A stretch of DNA of 64,000 nt from Sycon ciliatum (lineage: Eukaryota; Porifera; Calcarea; Leucosolenida; Sycettidae), in the NCBI RefSeq assembly GCF_964019385.1, contig NC_088655.1, positions 15,558,357 to 15,622,356 on the forward strand, written 5' to 3'. Below, piece after piece: positions 31,018 through 44,548 of the stretch. How positions within the stretch are numbered: position 1 is the first letter of the stretch; the number at the start of each line of letters is the position of its first letter. The translations under genes and the position numbers were made by a program. The notes beneath the pieces were generated by a model. That model did not search any database and was not told where the DNA came from. It worked only from the letters and a program-made list of their open reading frames with translations.

Positions 31018-34000
31018 TCGCCGTTACACGATCATGCGTTGGGAGGCTGTCGAGGAAAGAGCGGTCGCAACTCGATACACCCTTGACAGAACTCCTCACC
31101 TCACCCCTTTCTCTTTCTTGTTGTCGACCCCGTCGCCGCTCCACTGCCGGCCTGGATATTCAGTACAGCAAAGCGAAAACACACAAAACTGCTTTCTTGC
31201 ATGGTGAGGATTTACGGAACGAGAATGGAAAACACTTCCAAACGTAGCCAGTGCTAGCACGGAAGTGGCTTTGCATGCAACAGTGCAGAGCTTACGTTAG
31301 CTTTCCAAGGAACATAGCTGTCCTCTCTTGTACTTGAAGTACCAGAAAAGGGCAGCCTTGTAGCCCTCCGCATCATTCCTGCTGGGCTCTCGAGCACAGC
31401 AGTGCGCAACGAAGCTAGCCCACATTTTTTTACAGGCAGCTCCACTGAAGTATCTAAATTGTAAACGATAAAGCTGCAGGACTCCGCATCGCTGCTCAGG
31501 GAGCCACACTCATGTACACAGCTCACAGCTAAACGACCCGAGAACAAGAAAAGGAAATGAGCGCTCAAGTAACTTCGACTGGGCCTCTGCCTCTGGTGGC
31601 TCAGTGTTGCTACATTTTCGTAACGAGACCTTCCTTTGCCATGTCATATTATGCAGCCTTCGGGAACAAAACAAAGCAACCATGATGCTCAGCTGGACCG
31701 CATTTCAACGAAACGCGCTGAAAGCGTGCCGATCTGGACCCCAGTCACACGTCCTTTGCACATGACTGTAGTTTTCTTGATCACTAATGAACCAGGGAGT
31801 AGTAAAATACAATTAATTTATTTACTACTCCCTGCTATGAACTACTGGGTCCAGAACGTCAGACTCAAACTAAGGCAAAGCCAAAGGTACTAGGTATGAC
31901 CTGACCTACCTAAGACTTTACTTTTTAGAGACTTTTTCATTATTTGTACGGTAGATCTACATCAACGTCTAGACTCTAGACCGTAGACGTCTCTTGAGTA
32001 AGATCATGCTCACCCTCAAAACCATAACTGTAGACGTTCGTCAGGACAACATGATTGTGTTTCGAATCCCAGGTTTCTGTCCAGAGACACACGTAGTCGT
32101 TGAAGAACCTCTGAACTTCAAGTCGCGTTTTTTAGGCAGAGTGTCTCCCACAAAGACTACCGTATTTTCCCCATTAAATGTACAGTACCTTTATTTTTTC
32201 AAAGGTGGTCAGACCTGTACTACTATAGGAGACTGTACTAGTATTGGAGACGTGTACTTTTATTGTTTCTGGAAAGATTGATTGCCTGGGTTGGGTGGCA
32301 AACAACTCGTGATAATGATGCTGTAAGGCTCTAAGTACATCCAGCCATGGTAAGAATCAGTGTACAAAGACACAAAGATGATGAATGGGTAAGAAGAACG
32401 AAGTAATGTGGACCCTTGGTACCTGTACCCCAGTAATACCCATCACATCATTCCGGCATGTACTCTTATTAGAGACGTGTCCTTTTATATTTTTGATCCA
32501 CACTCAAATTGTACTACAATTGGAGACGTTCTAGTATTGGAGACGTGTACGTTTAATGAGGAAAATACGGTAAGTGCAATCGATAAAAAAATTGTTGGGA
32601 AAAAATTAATGTAGATCTACCGGTGATTTATTTCACACCCTACATGTACATGTATGTGTTATCCAATCCGTGAGGGCCGGAGGGGGGGGGGGGGGGAGGG
32701 GGGCGGGGGCATACATCACCACCATGATGATACATGTACCAGAATGCAGCCTACTTCTATTTTTCTTTTTTTCTTTTTTGTGTTTCAATTGGTTTACTAG
32801 CATTTAAATTGATCTTTGCATTTCAAAGTAGTTTATTGAATTATTATAATAATTTGTTTGATGATACATGTATGACTAGCAGTAGCAGGCTGCATTGGGA
32901 CTTGGGTACTGTAGCACTGCATAGTATGGAGTATGACTGTACATGTATCAAGATCATTCTAACGTCAGTAGTATTCCAATCACTTGTATTACGTCACTGC
33001 ATTCTTTGCAGTTGGACAAGGCATTGTTCCCTCGAAGTCTAACTCACGCAATTGCTTCATACCTCGTACCCCGATAGCATAGTGATTCACCAAGGAACCC
33101 GAGTTCACTGAGCAATCGTAGCTGATTGTTTCCTCCGTCTGAAAAAACCCCCGTACCTACGCCGTCGGTGCCCGGGTGACAAGAGATGTGAAGAGAGCAT
33201 TCCCATGCGAACTGAGAGATGGTTGTTGTTTTATGGTCAGCGTCCCGAGCACGTTACAAACGGCATGGCATAGAGAGGACCATGGAAGAGGTACAGCTGC
33301 GGCGGCCCTGGTCATGCCAATGCCACCGGAATCTTGTGAGTTGACCAGATGAAGTAGTAGGTTTGACCATCTGCATTCTCCATTACAGTGAACCTTCGAA
33401 ACGGTGTACATGTATAATGCCTTGTGTGTCCAATAATGGCTAATGCTTAGATTTCGGAGATACACAAGAACGGTACGCGGTCGATATCAACAGCAGTGTA
33501 CAGCAATGCCTACATGGTGCAAAGCTGTATCTGAATCATCATTCGACTCATCTCTCGATCGGGGCAAAGACAAGTTTTTCGCAGTCTTGTGATGTCTGAA
33601 ATTGAACTTAATATCGCTCTGTAACCGGATACGGCTGTTTCGTTTACTGGCAGCGTGCTGGTCTGCTACAGCTTCACATCTGCTGTGGTATTGTCTACTG
33701 GCCGTGCTGCGTCTGTGTTACAGTGAACTGATAAAATAATTAGGTTTGGCGCTGGGATCGTTGATTTCACTTCTCCGATGTGCTGTTCGTCACTCCCTAT
33801 CTGTACACCATGGTACACTGTGCTCAAACTTCTGATGATGGAACGGATGCCGCAACTCGAGGGCAGCAGACCAAGATCACCAGATTGGGTCACACAGAGG
33901 TTAAGGAGGTGGTGACACATACGCCGCCTGTCCTACCTAGGCAAACAATCCGCCACAGTCTTGTGTTGTCATGGATCATCAAGGGGGCAGAACACCTCCA

Positions 34001-34250
34001 ATACGGCGTACACGCACAAAGCATAGTCGTCCCATACCTACCAGTCGTCCAGCATTCACTCGAGGTTCACCTCAACATGACCTGAAAACCTCTGTTACTC
34101 GCATCCCTATACACAACGGATTCCTGGTTTGGTAAACGAACTCATGCATCAAGAGGTCTCTCATCGCTGACAATTCTCACAGTACATGTCATGTACCACC
34201 TGGAGTTACGCTTTCACTGGCAAACAACTACATCGATCACTGCTCGCTTC
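31018..34250. other. Upstream region of the CTTNBP2-like gene; no gene seen
   Basis: The promoter and any 5' untranslated exons should lie here, but no TATA box or clear initiator was identified. Contains short repeats (TATTGGAGACGTGTAC at 32234-32560) and a G-run at about 32680-32705. Confidence 0.4.
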
Positions 34251-34503
<253 letters not shown>

Positions 34504-35651
34504 AATGGCACCGAGAGGCTTGCTGTGTAACACGTCATGTACAGGAATGTTGATGTGAGCACAAACACTGAATGTTGCTGAGGGCAAGAATGCCCAGAAC
34601 AGCGGTACTGCAAAAATGCGTGTCCAGTACTTTACAACACAAGGTCGCAAGGTTACCTGGCGTCTCGACCTCATAATCATAATAATTATTATTTACCATG
34701 CTACCGTTGGAGCTGTGGCTCGAGGGCGTTGACTCATCCGTAGGTTTATCCTAGCTAGTTGTCAATACCTTACCATGGCATTATTCGGGTGATTGATGGT
34801 ACCTTGCGAGAAAGGTGATGACAGAATTTCAAGTAACGTATCGGTCGGGACGGCGGCTCGGGCAAAGGTGTGAGAACTGAGGTAACCTCTTCTGCGCATC
34901 TACTCCCGGCTCCGAGTAGCTAGCTAGCTAGACCGGTCATCATACACAATCAGCCCTGGAGTATGGACAAGTGATGACGTGAACCATTCCAACTGGCATC
35001 TGCTGTCTGGTAGGTACACACACTGAAATGACGCACGATCAAATGCTGCATGGTACGTCTGCGTGTCATTATGTGTACGCGTATGTGCGCGTGTAATCGA
35101 AGCCACACCATGCACCCAATCCACCCTCGATTCGAATATCTCATGAATTAGTTATTAGTATCACTGTGCGTGTGATCTTCTACGCGCTACCACCTATTTA
35201 ATAGCATGGTGCTGATGATCAAGAACGGCATCCCCAGTTCCCCACATTGCCTCAAGTAGTTGATACGCACCATTGCGTTGCACTGAGTGATGAGCGAGTC
35301 CAATAATGTAGCACTCATTCTAATCCATCGCTCAAATACGACTGGAATCTGAGATAGTACTCCCGCTAACACGACTACATGAACTGGCACGTTGTTCTGT
35401 CTCTTCTCTGATCATCTCTCCATTCCAGCATTGCACATCGATGAGGAGCGGCAACTGCTACACCGCCAACATTACCAATACCAAAAGCAAGGGGAGGTAT
35501 GCTCACTACAGACTAGTACAGTGTATCGCACATTCATACGTAGTATTGTACATGATTGTATGTTATTAGATAATCCAATAATACTAGTAGTACAGCACCA
35601 GCAGCAGACATACACGTATTAGATAATCCAATACTAGTACAGCAGCAGCAT

Positions 35652-35715
35652 TAGATAAACCTTGTTATAGTTTCCGAACACATTGTCCACCACCTTGTTT
35701 GATGCTGTCAAACCA
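35652..35715. mobile_element. Solo end related to the 44-45 kb foldback element
   Basis: TTAGATAAACCTTGTTATAG and CACCACCTTGTTTGATGCTG match, in order with small gaps, the right arm of the element at 44549-45180 (AACAAGGTTTATCTAA and CACCTTGTTTCATGCTGTCA). Confidence 0.5.
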
Positions 35716-35825
35716 ACAACATGATCGCATGTGTATGTGTGTGTGCGATGGAATGCTAACGTGGTCTGCTACATGTAGGGGACATGCCTCACGAAAACTG
35801 TAAGGTTTGTTCGGACGTAAGATCT

Positions 35826-36020
<195 letters not shown>

Positions 36021-36170
36021 TCTGTATGTGTGACAAAGGATATCATAGCGCTGATCTATGAGACTCAGTGAACACAAATCAAAGTATTTTCCTCACCGCT
36101 ATGTCCTGATCAGCGTTCTGTAGCTGCTTTAGACCCCTGGCGCACTATACGGGCACAATCATTTCACACA

Positions 36171-36171
36171 T

Positions 36172-36227
<56 letters not shown>

Positions 36228-36240
36228 GCACACACACAAA
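36171..36240. repeat. (CA)n microsatellite
   Basis: About 70 bp of CA with one TACG interruption. Confidence 0.95.
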
Positions 36241-37538
36241 CTCTCCTCTTCAAAAGGCATGAAACGTCAGCAACTGATGACTGCCTCGGATAAGCATGGG
36301 ATGATGTGCAATTAATTGGGCTCGGAGAGGAATTCAAAGATTGCAAAGGACTGAGTAGATAATCTTTCGGACTCAGATGTGTGAACACCTTCGCGAAATA
36401 GGCTATATCCTATCTCAAGAACAAGTTAGCACACTGCGTCCTATCAATATGCTTGACAGAAGGAACGCAATACCCATGGTGCGGTGCTCCCGCACAATGT
36501 CATCCTATATGACCTCCTTTCACAAGTTCAGATATTAATGAGCCGTAGCCACCCAGCACCTAGGAGCATTCCTGGGCAATGCTGACAAACCCTCACATCA
36601 CATTCATAATATAAACACTAGGAGATCTGTACCCTGCGCTCTGCCGGTCTAACCCCGCACAGGCATTGTCAGTTTGCTAGTGCCAAACTGAAAAAAAGTA
36701 ATGTTGCCTGGGATAGACGTCTAACGAGTAACGTGCGCTAGTAGTTTGCGCGTTGTCCTGAGGGGACGAGCAAACACAGTCATTGTCTCGACTGCTTGTA
36801 TCGCGACCAGTGACATTGCCCAGTACAGCCGTCAAACCGTAATTTCGTTATGCTCAACCCATTGTGCGCGCCTATGAAGAATTGGACGTTTTAGGTAGTT
36901 AGCAATCTCGGCGAACACGACGGCGTCCATTGCGGTGCTAGGTGGAACCATTGGCGACAGACCCAATACGGAAAAGGTACAATGGAAGACAAAGCGGATT
37001 GACAATATCAGCGTCGAAGCCTACCGATGTCGTTCATCATAAATGGTCTAGAGGCATAAGTACAACGAATGCCCTGGCAATTGAAGTGAGGAAGGGTTTA
37101 ATTTCCCCCTGAAAACATATTTCCTTCCTCGCTGCGGGGCGCCGCATAATGAAGCCTATGTCAGGCAAAACATTTGCTAACATGACATTACAGGCTGTTT
37201 CATTGCAAATGCGAAAGCCGCCTCTAATCACCTGCAAGATTCGCAACAGTTTTCGCCTTTTCGCCAGTTGTCGTCACCTGCGTGCTAAAAGATTCGTGTT
37301 TCTGCTTGAAGGGAAGTTCATTAAGATCAAGGGAGGACATGATAACCACCGATGAACATCGCACGGGGATATACGATCATGTCTGAACCACCAGGTGAAA
37401 CACGCAAAACCCAATAACGCTGATTATAATAATTATTATGGTATCATTGATACGGAACACGCCAAATCTAAAGACTTGGTTTGGGCTTGAAAGCGCGCAG
37501 AAACACTCATGCAGTAGATCAGTCAGATCAAGTCTTAC
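36241..37538. other. No recognisable feature
   Basis: Short frames only, with no repeat family shared with the rest of the window that I could identify. Confidence 0.35.
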
Positions 37539-37765
37539 CTAGATAATGCAGCCTGCGGAAATCCACTAACGCCACTTTCCTCCCAGATACTGCTTCCTTC
37601 TCCAATGTCGCCTCTCCACCCTTCCACCTCACGATCAAATGGCAGCAACGCGCGGCGCTTCCTGCGGGCCTTAAACGCCACAGACACCACCAACAGCGCG
37701 GGAAGAGAGGCGTCCACAAGGGAAGCTCCGTGGCCGATGAGCGCCGTCTCTCGCCTGGTCTCGCC
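37539..37765 (-). other. Candidate lone exon, GC-rich
   Basis: A 227-nt open segment lies between an acceptor (CACGTCTTCAG|GGC) and a strong donor (TATCTAG|GTAAGA). The best frame includes GHGASLVDASLPALLVVSVA followed by FKARRKRR, a possible membrane segment with a basic stop-transfer, then an acidic stretch. A second frame is also open. It is more GC-rich than its surroundings. No family was recognised and no partner exon was found. Confidence 0.25.
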
Positions 37766-38630
37766 CTGAAGACGTGTTGCACGTCTACGTGTATGTAGTG
37801 GCCAGAGAGCGTGTTGCTTGTGAAGACGCTCGGCGTATGTCGACGTCGGGAGCGTAGAGCAATCGCCTCTCACGCCGTCAGCGCCGACAAGCCCGACAGT
37901 CAGAAGTCAAACAAGCATCTCAGTGCACTCTCCTTTCCAGCAGATCATGTGTTACTGCAAGCGTCTGCAGCACTTAGTCGTGCAATCTTCCTTACAAAGT
38001 TACAGACACATGACATTGTATCACATTACACTCAACTCTTGTCTTGTTCTGGTCTCTAGCTAGCCTGTCATCAATGTGGCTCCACGACTCAATGACAAGG
38101 ATTGGAGAGAGGCTGAACGCCACCTTAGTTAAAGACGTGTCGTGTTACACTGGCACTTACAAGAAATGAAGAAAAAGACCTTGAAGACCTGAATGCTAGT
38201 AGCCACTCAGGACTTCACAAGCTACACAGCTGTCGTGCTGAGTCTGTAGTATGATGATGAATATGTACATATAGGTGTAGGCTTGCTCAGGAGGCCGGTA
38301 CGAGTATGATGCGTTGGTAGGTGACGAACATCAGGGCATGGGGTAGTAAGTAGGACTACAGAAATACAGCCACACAGACACACAAGTACATCTGTAGGAT
38401 GTAACTTACGTGTACTCGAAGTACATGTACATGTACCGACCACACAGACATGCGTGTACAAACATGCTACCCAGTACTACATTCTGTAGTGTAGGTAATA
38501 CAATGACTATTGTGATGTAGACTATAATGCACATGTGGTTGCGTTTAATTTAACTACGAACATGGACACGCAACGGATGCGTTCTACTGGATAGTTAAAC
38601 TGGGAGTACACTCTACTTGCCATGGACGTA

Positions 38631-38771
38631 CAGTGCTGGAAACTGAAATCCGACCCCTGAGCAGTGCGCTCACATTGCAAAGACCCAACGCGGGATGGTG
38701 AAACTACATGACAGAGACTTCTAGAATGTGAACCCACCGCTCAGGGGGTCGGATTTCACTTGCCAGTACTG
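38631..38771. mobile_element. MITE with CAGTGCTGG termini, copy 2
   Basis: 141 bp; CAGTGCTGGAAACTGAAATC at the left, GGATTTCACTTGCCAGTACTG (split: GGATTTCACTT and GCCAGTACTG) at the right, with TA on both sides. Same family as 14228-14348 but with an unrelated centre. Confidence 0.8.
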
Positions 38772-38788
38772 TAGATGTACGCACCGTT

Positions 38789-38873
38789 CATAGGCATAGG
38801 CATAGGCATAGGCATAGGCATAGGCATAGGCATAGGCATAGGCATAGGCATAGGCATAGGCATAGGCATAGGC
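38789..38873. repeat. (CATAGG)n hexanucleotide microsatellite
   Basis: About 14 perfect copies of CATAGG, directly after MITE copy 2. Confidence 0.95.
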
Positions 38874-39225
38874 GTGCTACATTGAGCAGAATAAATTTGA
38901 AGAATGGAACTGAGTACACGTACACGAATGCAAGTGTACATGTCTTGGGATTTGTGTAGCGATGGGCAGACCATCGGGGTGGGCAACGGTTACGTTCATC
39001 TGAACTGTAATATCAGTCTCACAGTAGACGTATATCGATTGTACTTCGGACGGCCATTGCCTTCACCACCATAATCATACTCACAGCATCTACATGTACT
39101 CCACAGCGTTGCACAGTACAGCCATGTACACATTAAATAATTTGAATCACGCTCATCCCCCATGGCATCAGGACATTCAGTGTGGGTACACCGGTACATG
39201 CCATGGACAACATCTCGCAGTCACA

Positions 39226-39308
39226 CACACACGCGCACCTCTCTCTCTCACACACACACACGCACACACACACACACGCACGCACACACACACACACACA
39301 CACACACA
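39226..39308. repeat. (CA)n/(CT)n microsatellite
   Basis: ACACACGCGCACCTCTCTCT followed by CA repeats with CG interruptions. Confidence 0.9.
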
Positions 39309-39592
39309 TTGTACAGGCCCAACCCTGATGACTGGCCTACAAGAGTAATGACTGTTGTCAGTGCCGAGGTCGGTCAGCAGTCGACTAGTCAGCACAGGCC
39401 GCGAGAGAGCGGAACACATCGCTTTAGTACTGCCGGCCTTATCGAGGAACTGGCACACTGCTGGTAAGTTGCCAAGTGACTAACCGTATGTTAATTTAAC
39501 GGCAGCGCTACGTGTCCCGTCAACCTGCCATGTGTACCCCGTACTTGATGGCTGAAAGTGAAAGCAGCCCACACTGCCACAGCCAGCCACAG

Positions 39593-39984
39593 TATGGATG
39601 GTGCCGTGATGTCCTCGACCAACACACAAAATACATGCAGGGTATGACCACTATGGGGCAGTATGGGAGGCTGCTTTCTGGAGTTTCAAGCTAGTTTTCA
39701 TGCACTGGACGATCGTCGGACATCAATGCCCAGACACACTATCTGATGGGTGAGATGACAATTGCATGTACATAAATAAATTTAATAAATTTATTTATTA
39801 AATTATGGATGGTGCCGTGATGTCCTCGACCAACACACAAAATACATGCAGGGTATGACCACTATGGGGCAGTATGGGAGGCTGCTTTCTGGAGTTTCAA
39901 GCTAGTTTTCATGCACTGGACGATCGTCGGACATCAATGCCCAGGCACACTATCTGATGGGTGAGATGACAATTGCATGTACAT
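39593..39984. repeat. 181-bp direct duplication
   Basis: 39593-39773 and 39804-39984 differ by one substitution that I could see (CCCAGACAC versus CCCAGGCAC). A 30-bp AT-only linker (AAATAAATTTAATAAATTTA...) joins them. Confidence 0.9.
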
Positions 39985-41406
39985 GTACATGTACAAGTAG
40001 TAGCATTGGCACCGTACGCTCTGACACTGCACTGTGGTCTCTTCAACACCAACTAAGCTTACACTGACTGCGCCTGTTCAGGTACATGACGTGGTACACT
40101 GTCTGTACAAGTAACGATAATGCTTGCAGTTGCACTACTCCCTGATGTGATCATCTCAGAAAGTTAGTTTTCAGGTGGTGCTCCCACAGTAACTGAGATG
40201 AAAGAAGAACACAAGATGGGCAAGGAAGAGGAGCGGATGATACTGCTGAGGAAGCCCTTTTGCCACGTCCGCGTTCTGACATTCTTTGCTTTATGATAAC
40301 GAGATGCCCTGGAACTGGAAGCTGCCGTCCGTGCATGCATGTCAAATCGCATTACTGCGCAAAGAGGCAGTACCCACACGCCCACGAGCCTATTCTGCTT
40401 TCTGTCACGGAAGAGAGAACGGATGCATGGTGATGACACATACCATTCTCGCGCGATTAGTGACCCTGGGGCACCATTTTTTTAAATGTCCATCACGGAT
40501 GGGGCACTATTCAAGAGAGGGCACTATGTTTTTCAGTGCTGGTAATGTGCGTTGTCCAGCATAAAACAAAGCAAAACAGAGCCTAAAGTCTACTGCAAAC
40601 TATCACGACTCAACAGAAACGGCAACAAGAACTGAGATTTCGATCCTTTAACGACCAGTGCAATCACATGGACAAGGAAATTAGCAAAAGAAGACCAAAC
40701 TTGCACATGCGCTTGGTTACAAGGGAGGGAGCGGGGGGGGGGGGGCACTATTCAAGAGAGAGCTTCGTTTTTTCACTATCTCTTACAGACTATTAGAGAT
40801 ACATGTAGGGCACTATTCAAGAGAGGGCTCTAATCGCGCGAGTTCGTTAACCAGGTTACCTGTCTGCTGCGTGACAGACAGTCTGAGACTCTGCTCTGGA
40901 CAGACTCCACTCTCACAAAAACCTACATGAAAGTCAATGTTCACATGAACACTGAGTTAGACAAAAAATGTACGTCCGATGGGAAACACTAAGTAAGTCT
41001 GTGATTATTTGCTACATAAGACTCGTGTGGAGAGCCAAGGATTAATTTATTAGAAGAAAAGAGGACCAATGAGCTACAAGTTACGCTATAATATCCACTA
41101 ACACCACCAGTTACTCAGTAACTGTACAATCAGCTCATGCGATAACACTGCACGACACAGACCAACGGTACTGACGTTCTACACCTAATATTCTATTTCT
41201 ATTAGACATTTTCTAATATTTTGCCACAGCCTTCTTTTTTGTGCGTTCGTAAAGTCGCAACACGAACAGGCAGCCTGTACGTCAGGATATTGCAGTAGGG
41301 GAGACAATTCAAGGTGTACGAGCTAGTATTGGAAGCACCGTGTCAGCGTTTTACCCCAAACCGCACTCCGCTAACTCCTTCGTAACTCAACTACACTGCG
41401 CATGTA
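39985..41406. other. No gene seen; minor repeats
   Basis: GGGCACTATTCAAGAGAGGG recurs at 40500-40525, 40745-40765 and 40806-40830, suggesting a small unidentified repeat. A G-run lies at 40734-40746. Confidence 0.4.
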
Positions 41407-41599
41407 CAGTAAAACCTGTCAAGGCGACCACTCTGATAAGGCGACCACCTGTCACAGAAGACCACTGCAGCTACATGTAGGACCAAGGGCCGTAAGGGAT
41501 GCTATTTCCAGTCAAATGGCACAGGATAAGAAGACCACCTGGTTACAGAGACCACACTTTGAAAGTCCCTTGAGCGGTCGTCTTAGACAGGTTTCACTG
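41407..41599. mobile_element. MITE, CAGTAAAACCTGTCAAGG family, best copy
   Basis: 193 bp with CAGTAAAACCTGTCAAGGCG at the left and GTCTTAGACAGGTTTCACTG at the right, and TA on both flanks. This is the reference for the copies at 23843 and 27090. Confidence 0.75.
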
Positions 41600-41718
41600 T
41601 ACATTCTAAACATAGAATATCTCACAATTGTGTGTTGTCATCCTCATCCGAGTAGGCCAGCTTCCAGTCACAGGACCAGTACAGTACACACAACAGAGAT
41701 TCTCACGGTGCATAATGT

Positions 41719-41870
41719 GTTTACGTTCCCCCCTTCTCCGTGAAATTAAGTTAAAAGAAAAAATGCGCACGTTCGGGCTCTCCGCCCTCCCCGTGAAATA
41801 CAATTTAAAAAAAACGTCCGCGCTCCAGCTCTCCGCCTTCTCGTGAACAAAAAAACTAAAGGGAAAAAGC
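41719..41870. repeat. Imperfect tandem repeat, about 50-bp unit, three copies
   Basis: Each unit carries a CTCCGCC...CGTGAA block followed by an A-rich stretch. Confidence 0.6.
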
Positions 41871-43404
41871 AAAAAACAAGAATGACTAGAAATGCAGAAA
41901 AAACGTCAAAAACGGTGCATAAGTTCCACTCCACAAACTCGGTACAAAGGCGATCGGTAGTGATCCATGTACATGTATATGTAGCTGGGTACGTGGCTTA
42001 AGTCCAAATTTTATAATACCAGGGCCTTCTAGTGCAGGCTGAGGCATTAATCCTTAGATTGGCTTTGAACAAAGATGCGTGCCTGTGTCAGCTCTCAGTT
42101 TCTGCCACCAGACCTGACGCCTATTTGAGGATGTAGAGGACAAGCCAGGCAGTCTGGCAGTCTGGCTCGTGCACTTTAGGTCTTCCTTGGACTAGGATAT
42201 CAACAGTACGAGTGTACAGAAGCTATTCACCGTGAACATGTCGACAGTATTACAATAATCGGACTAGGATATCACATAGAAGGTGAATTTTCAACTGACA
42301 CCGTGAGGTACTCGTGCACGGGGCCGGGGCTGACGCTGTCCAATCTCTCACGCCACTGTCAGTGTAATGTCATGTACTTGAAAACGTATTATAATGTGCT
42401 CGTACTATTGCTTGATTCAGTCTTGCCACACCTGGTACGTGGCTATCTATCAATCAATCCATTTAGTGGATCCGATCATTCCTTCAAGTACAAGTGGAAC
42501 CGATTGAGCACAACGATGTTTCATCCTAATGTGACCATAATATTACATATTCGTTTGTGTCTTTCCCTCAAACTAGTCAAGATATACATAATTATAAATA
42601 CAAACATTGTTCACAACATCACCACCTCCGAAACCAGCTGATTATTCAAACAATAGACCGTACGCACAGTCCGCAGACCATACACGTAGCTACTCTTCAT
42701 GGGCCTAAGCCTGAGTGAGCATGGTAACGTGCACCATTCACTGTAGAAGGTACTCGAGTATGCGGGTTCCTCTCGACTAAAGGACGATGTTTAGCGTAGT
42801 GCCAAAATAGCCCAACTCGATTAGGAACTGGGTTCATATGCCCGTACAAGTTTGTACTATCCATCAGATCATGTTGCACAATCATGTACACATGGATGTC
42901 AAAACTATGTCAAAACTAAAAAATTAATATGTTTTACAAAAGAGCGAACCGTGACGGTTGTACTGTAAAGAAAAATTGCCTGAAAAGATGAGTTGAAACC
43001 ATTCATTGAGTGACAGTCATGCAGTATCCCAATCAGTGCCCAAGTCCGTTGCCCGCTGCATCGTGGAGGGACAAACCAATGAGTCGTCGGCGAGATCCAC
43101 GCAGCCGAAGGTCGACAGCACGAAAGATCAGTAAAAGAGCGTCGCTGTTCAATGACTTCAAGTACCTGACTAGTATGCCATAGTATGTTTAATTTATTCT
43201 ACATGTACTTCGGTAACTCGACCGTGCTCAGTACTACTAAAGAGCAGAAACGAAAATGAAGACACTATAATTAATATACATGTAGAAAGAAAGGGGAGGA
43301 TTATAAGGATAATCTGACACGAAAGCCTTGTATGTGTATGTATAGATACGTATAGGTACGTTCTCTCCTCTTGTCTGCCTTTGTGTACGTATAGGTACAT
43401 ATTA
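41871..43404. other. No recognisable feature
   Basis: Short frames only; several TACATGTA palindromes. Confidence 0.35.
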
Positions 43405-43746
43405 GAGAGGTTCCGCATAACGTAATTACGTTAGTAAAAAACGTAGCCGATCTACGGAAAGTCTTACGTAAACTGCATGCGCATCTGTGTTCCGCCATAC
43501 GGAGTTTTCAAATCACGTAGCTGCCCTTGGCAACTCCGAACCCGGCAGTGTACGACCAGATCGACCTGGGGAGAGAGTCATAAATTTGTACCCCAATCCA
43601 CTTACGGACCAGCTACGTTATCAGAGCCCTATCTACGTACTCTACGTAGACAACTTTCCGTAAGTGGAGTGCAAACTCGCGAATTCACGGGTTTTCCCCG
43701 CCCACTAACGTAAAGTTGCTCAACTTTACGTAGTGCGGAACCTCTC
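43405..43746. mobile_element. MITE A with GAGAGGTTCCGCA termini
   Basis: GAGAGGTTCCGCA at the left and TGCGGAACCTCTC at the right are perfect inverted repeats flanked by TA. The interior is rich in CTACGTA and ACGTAA motifs. Confidence 0.8.
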
Positions 43747-43751
43747 TATTA

Positions 43752-44142
43752 GGGAGGTTTAGTCCCACGTAATCCGTGGGTACTTTACGTGGGTGTACCA
43801 CGTGATACTCAGTGACCCACGTACAGACGTTTTCTGATTCACGACATACCGTGTATGGAGGCTCACCCACGTTCCGCCAGAACGTGGGTGAAAATCAGAA
43901 TGGAGCGCATTGTGCGAGCTGTGAGGGTGCTCAGCTGAAGAAGTTTCCGAAGCACGAAATCAAAATATTGGATGAGCTTCTTAGGCCGGGGTAGCTTCGT
44001 CTTTGACCAGGTTTTGGCCTTTAGTTTCATGCTTTTGTTTGTTCCGTGTGACTAAACACAACATTGCAACGTGGGTGCCCTTCATCCACTTTACGTGGAT
44101 CACCCACGTACGCGTTTCCGTTACGTGGGAACTAAACCTCCC
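43752..44142. mobile_element. MITE B with GGGAGGTTTAGTCCCACGTA termini
   Basis: GGGAGGTTTAGTCCCACGTA at the left is matched by TTACGTGGGAACTAAACCTC plus CC at the right, flanked by TA. It lies immediately beside MITE A. The interior repeats CCCACGTA and TACGTGGGT. Confidence 0.8.
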
Positions 44143-44360
44143 TATTGGATAAACCTTGTGCCGAAGGACGTACCCAGAGTGCTGGCAGTGCTCAACAGTT
44201 GTCTGATGATTGCGTGAGCATGAAACTTAAAGTAGCAGCAAACAAGCCTTGATTGTCCTTGTTGTTCTGTTGTGGATAAACCTTGTATTGTAGAAACACC
44301 TTTTTAGCTTGACAGCATAAAAAGAACGAAGTAGCGGTGAGGCATCCTGCAGCTTCATAA

Positions 44361-44474
44361 CTCGAAGAGAATTGGTGAGCAAACATGCTCATTCCCTGAT
44401 TCTGTAAAATGAAATGAGTTGTGAATTTGCAGTGCCCAGGGAATGAGCATGTTTGCTCACCAATTCTCTTCGAG
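44361..44474. repeat. 38-bp perfect inverted repeat, hairpin
   Basis: CTCGAAGAGAATTGGTGAGC...CTCATTCCCTG at 44361-44398 is exactly complemented at 44437-44474, with a 38-bp spacer. Confidence 0.9.
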
Positions 44475-44548
44475 CATAAAAAGAAAAGAAAAAAGCCTTG
44501 TAGTATGCTGTCAAACTCAAAACGTATACCGGTTGGTACACTCATTTA

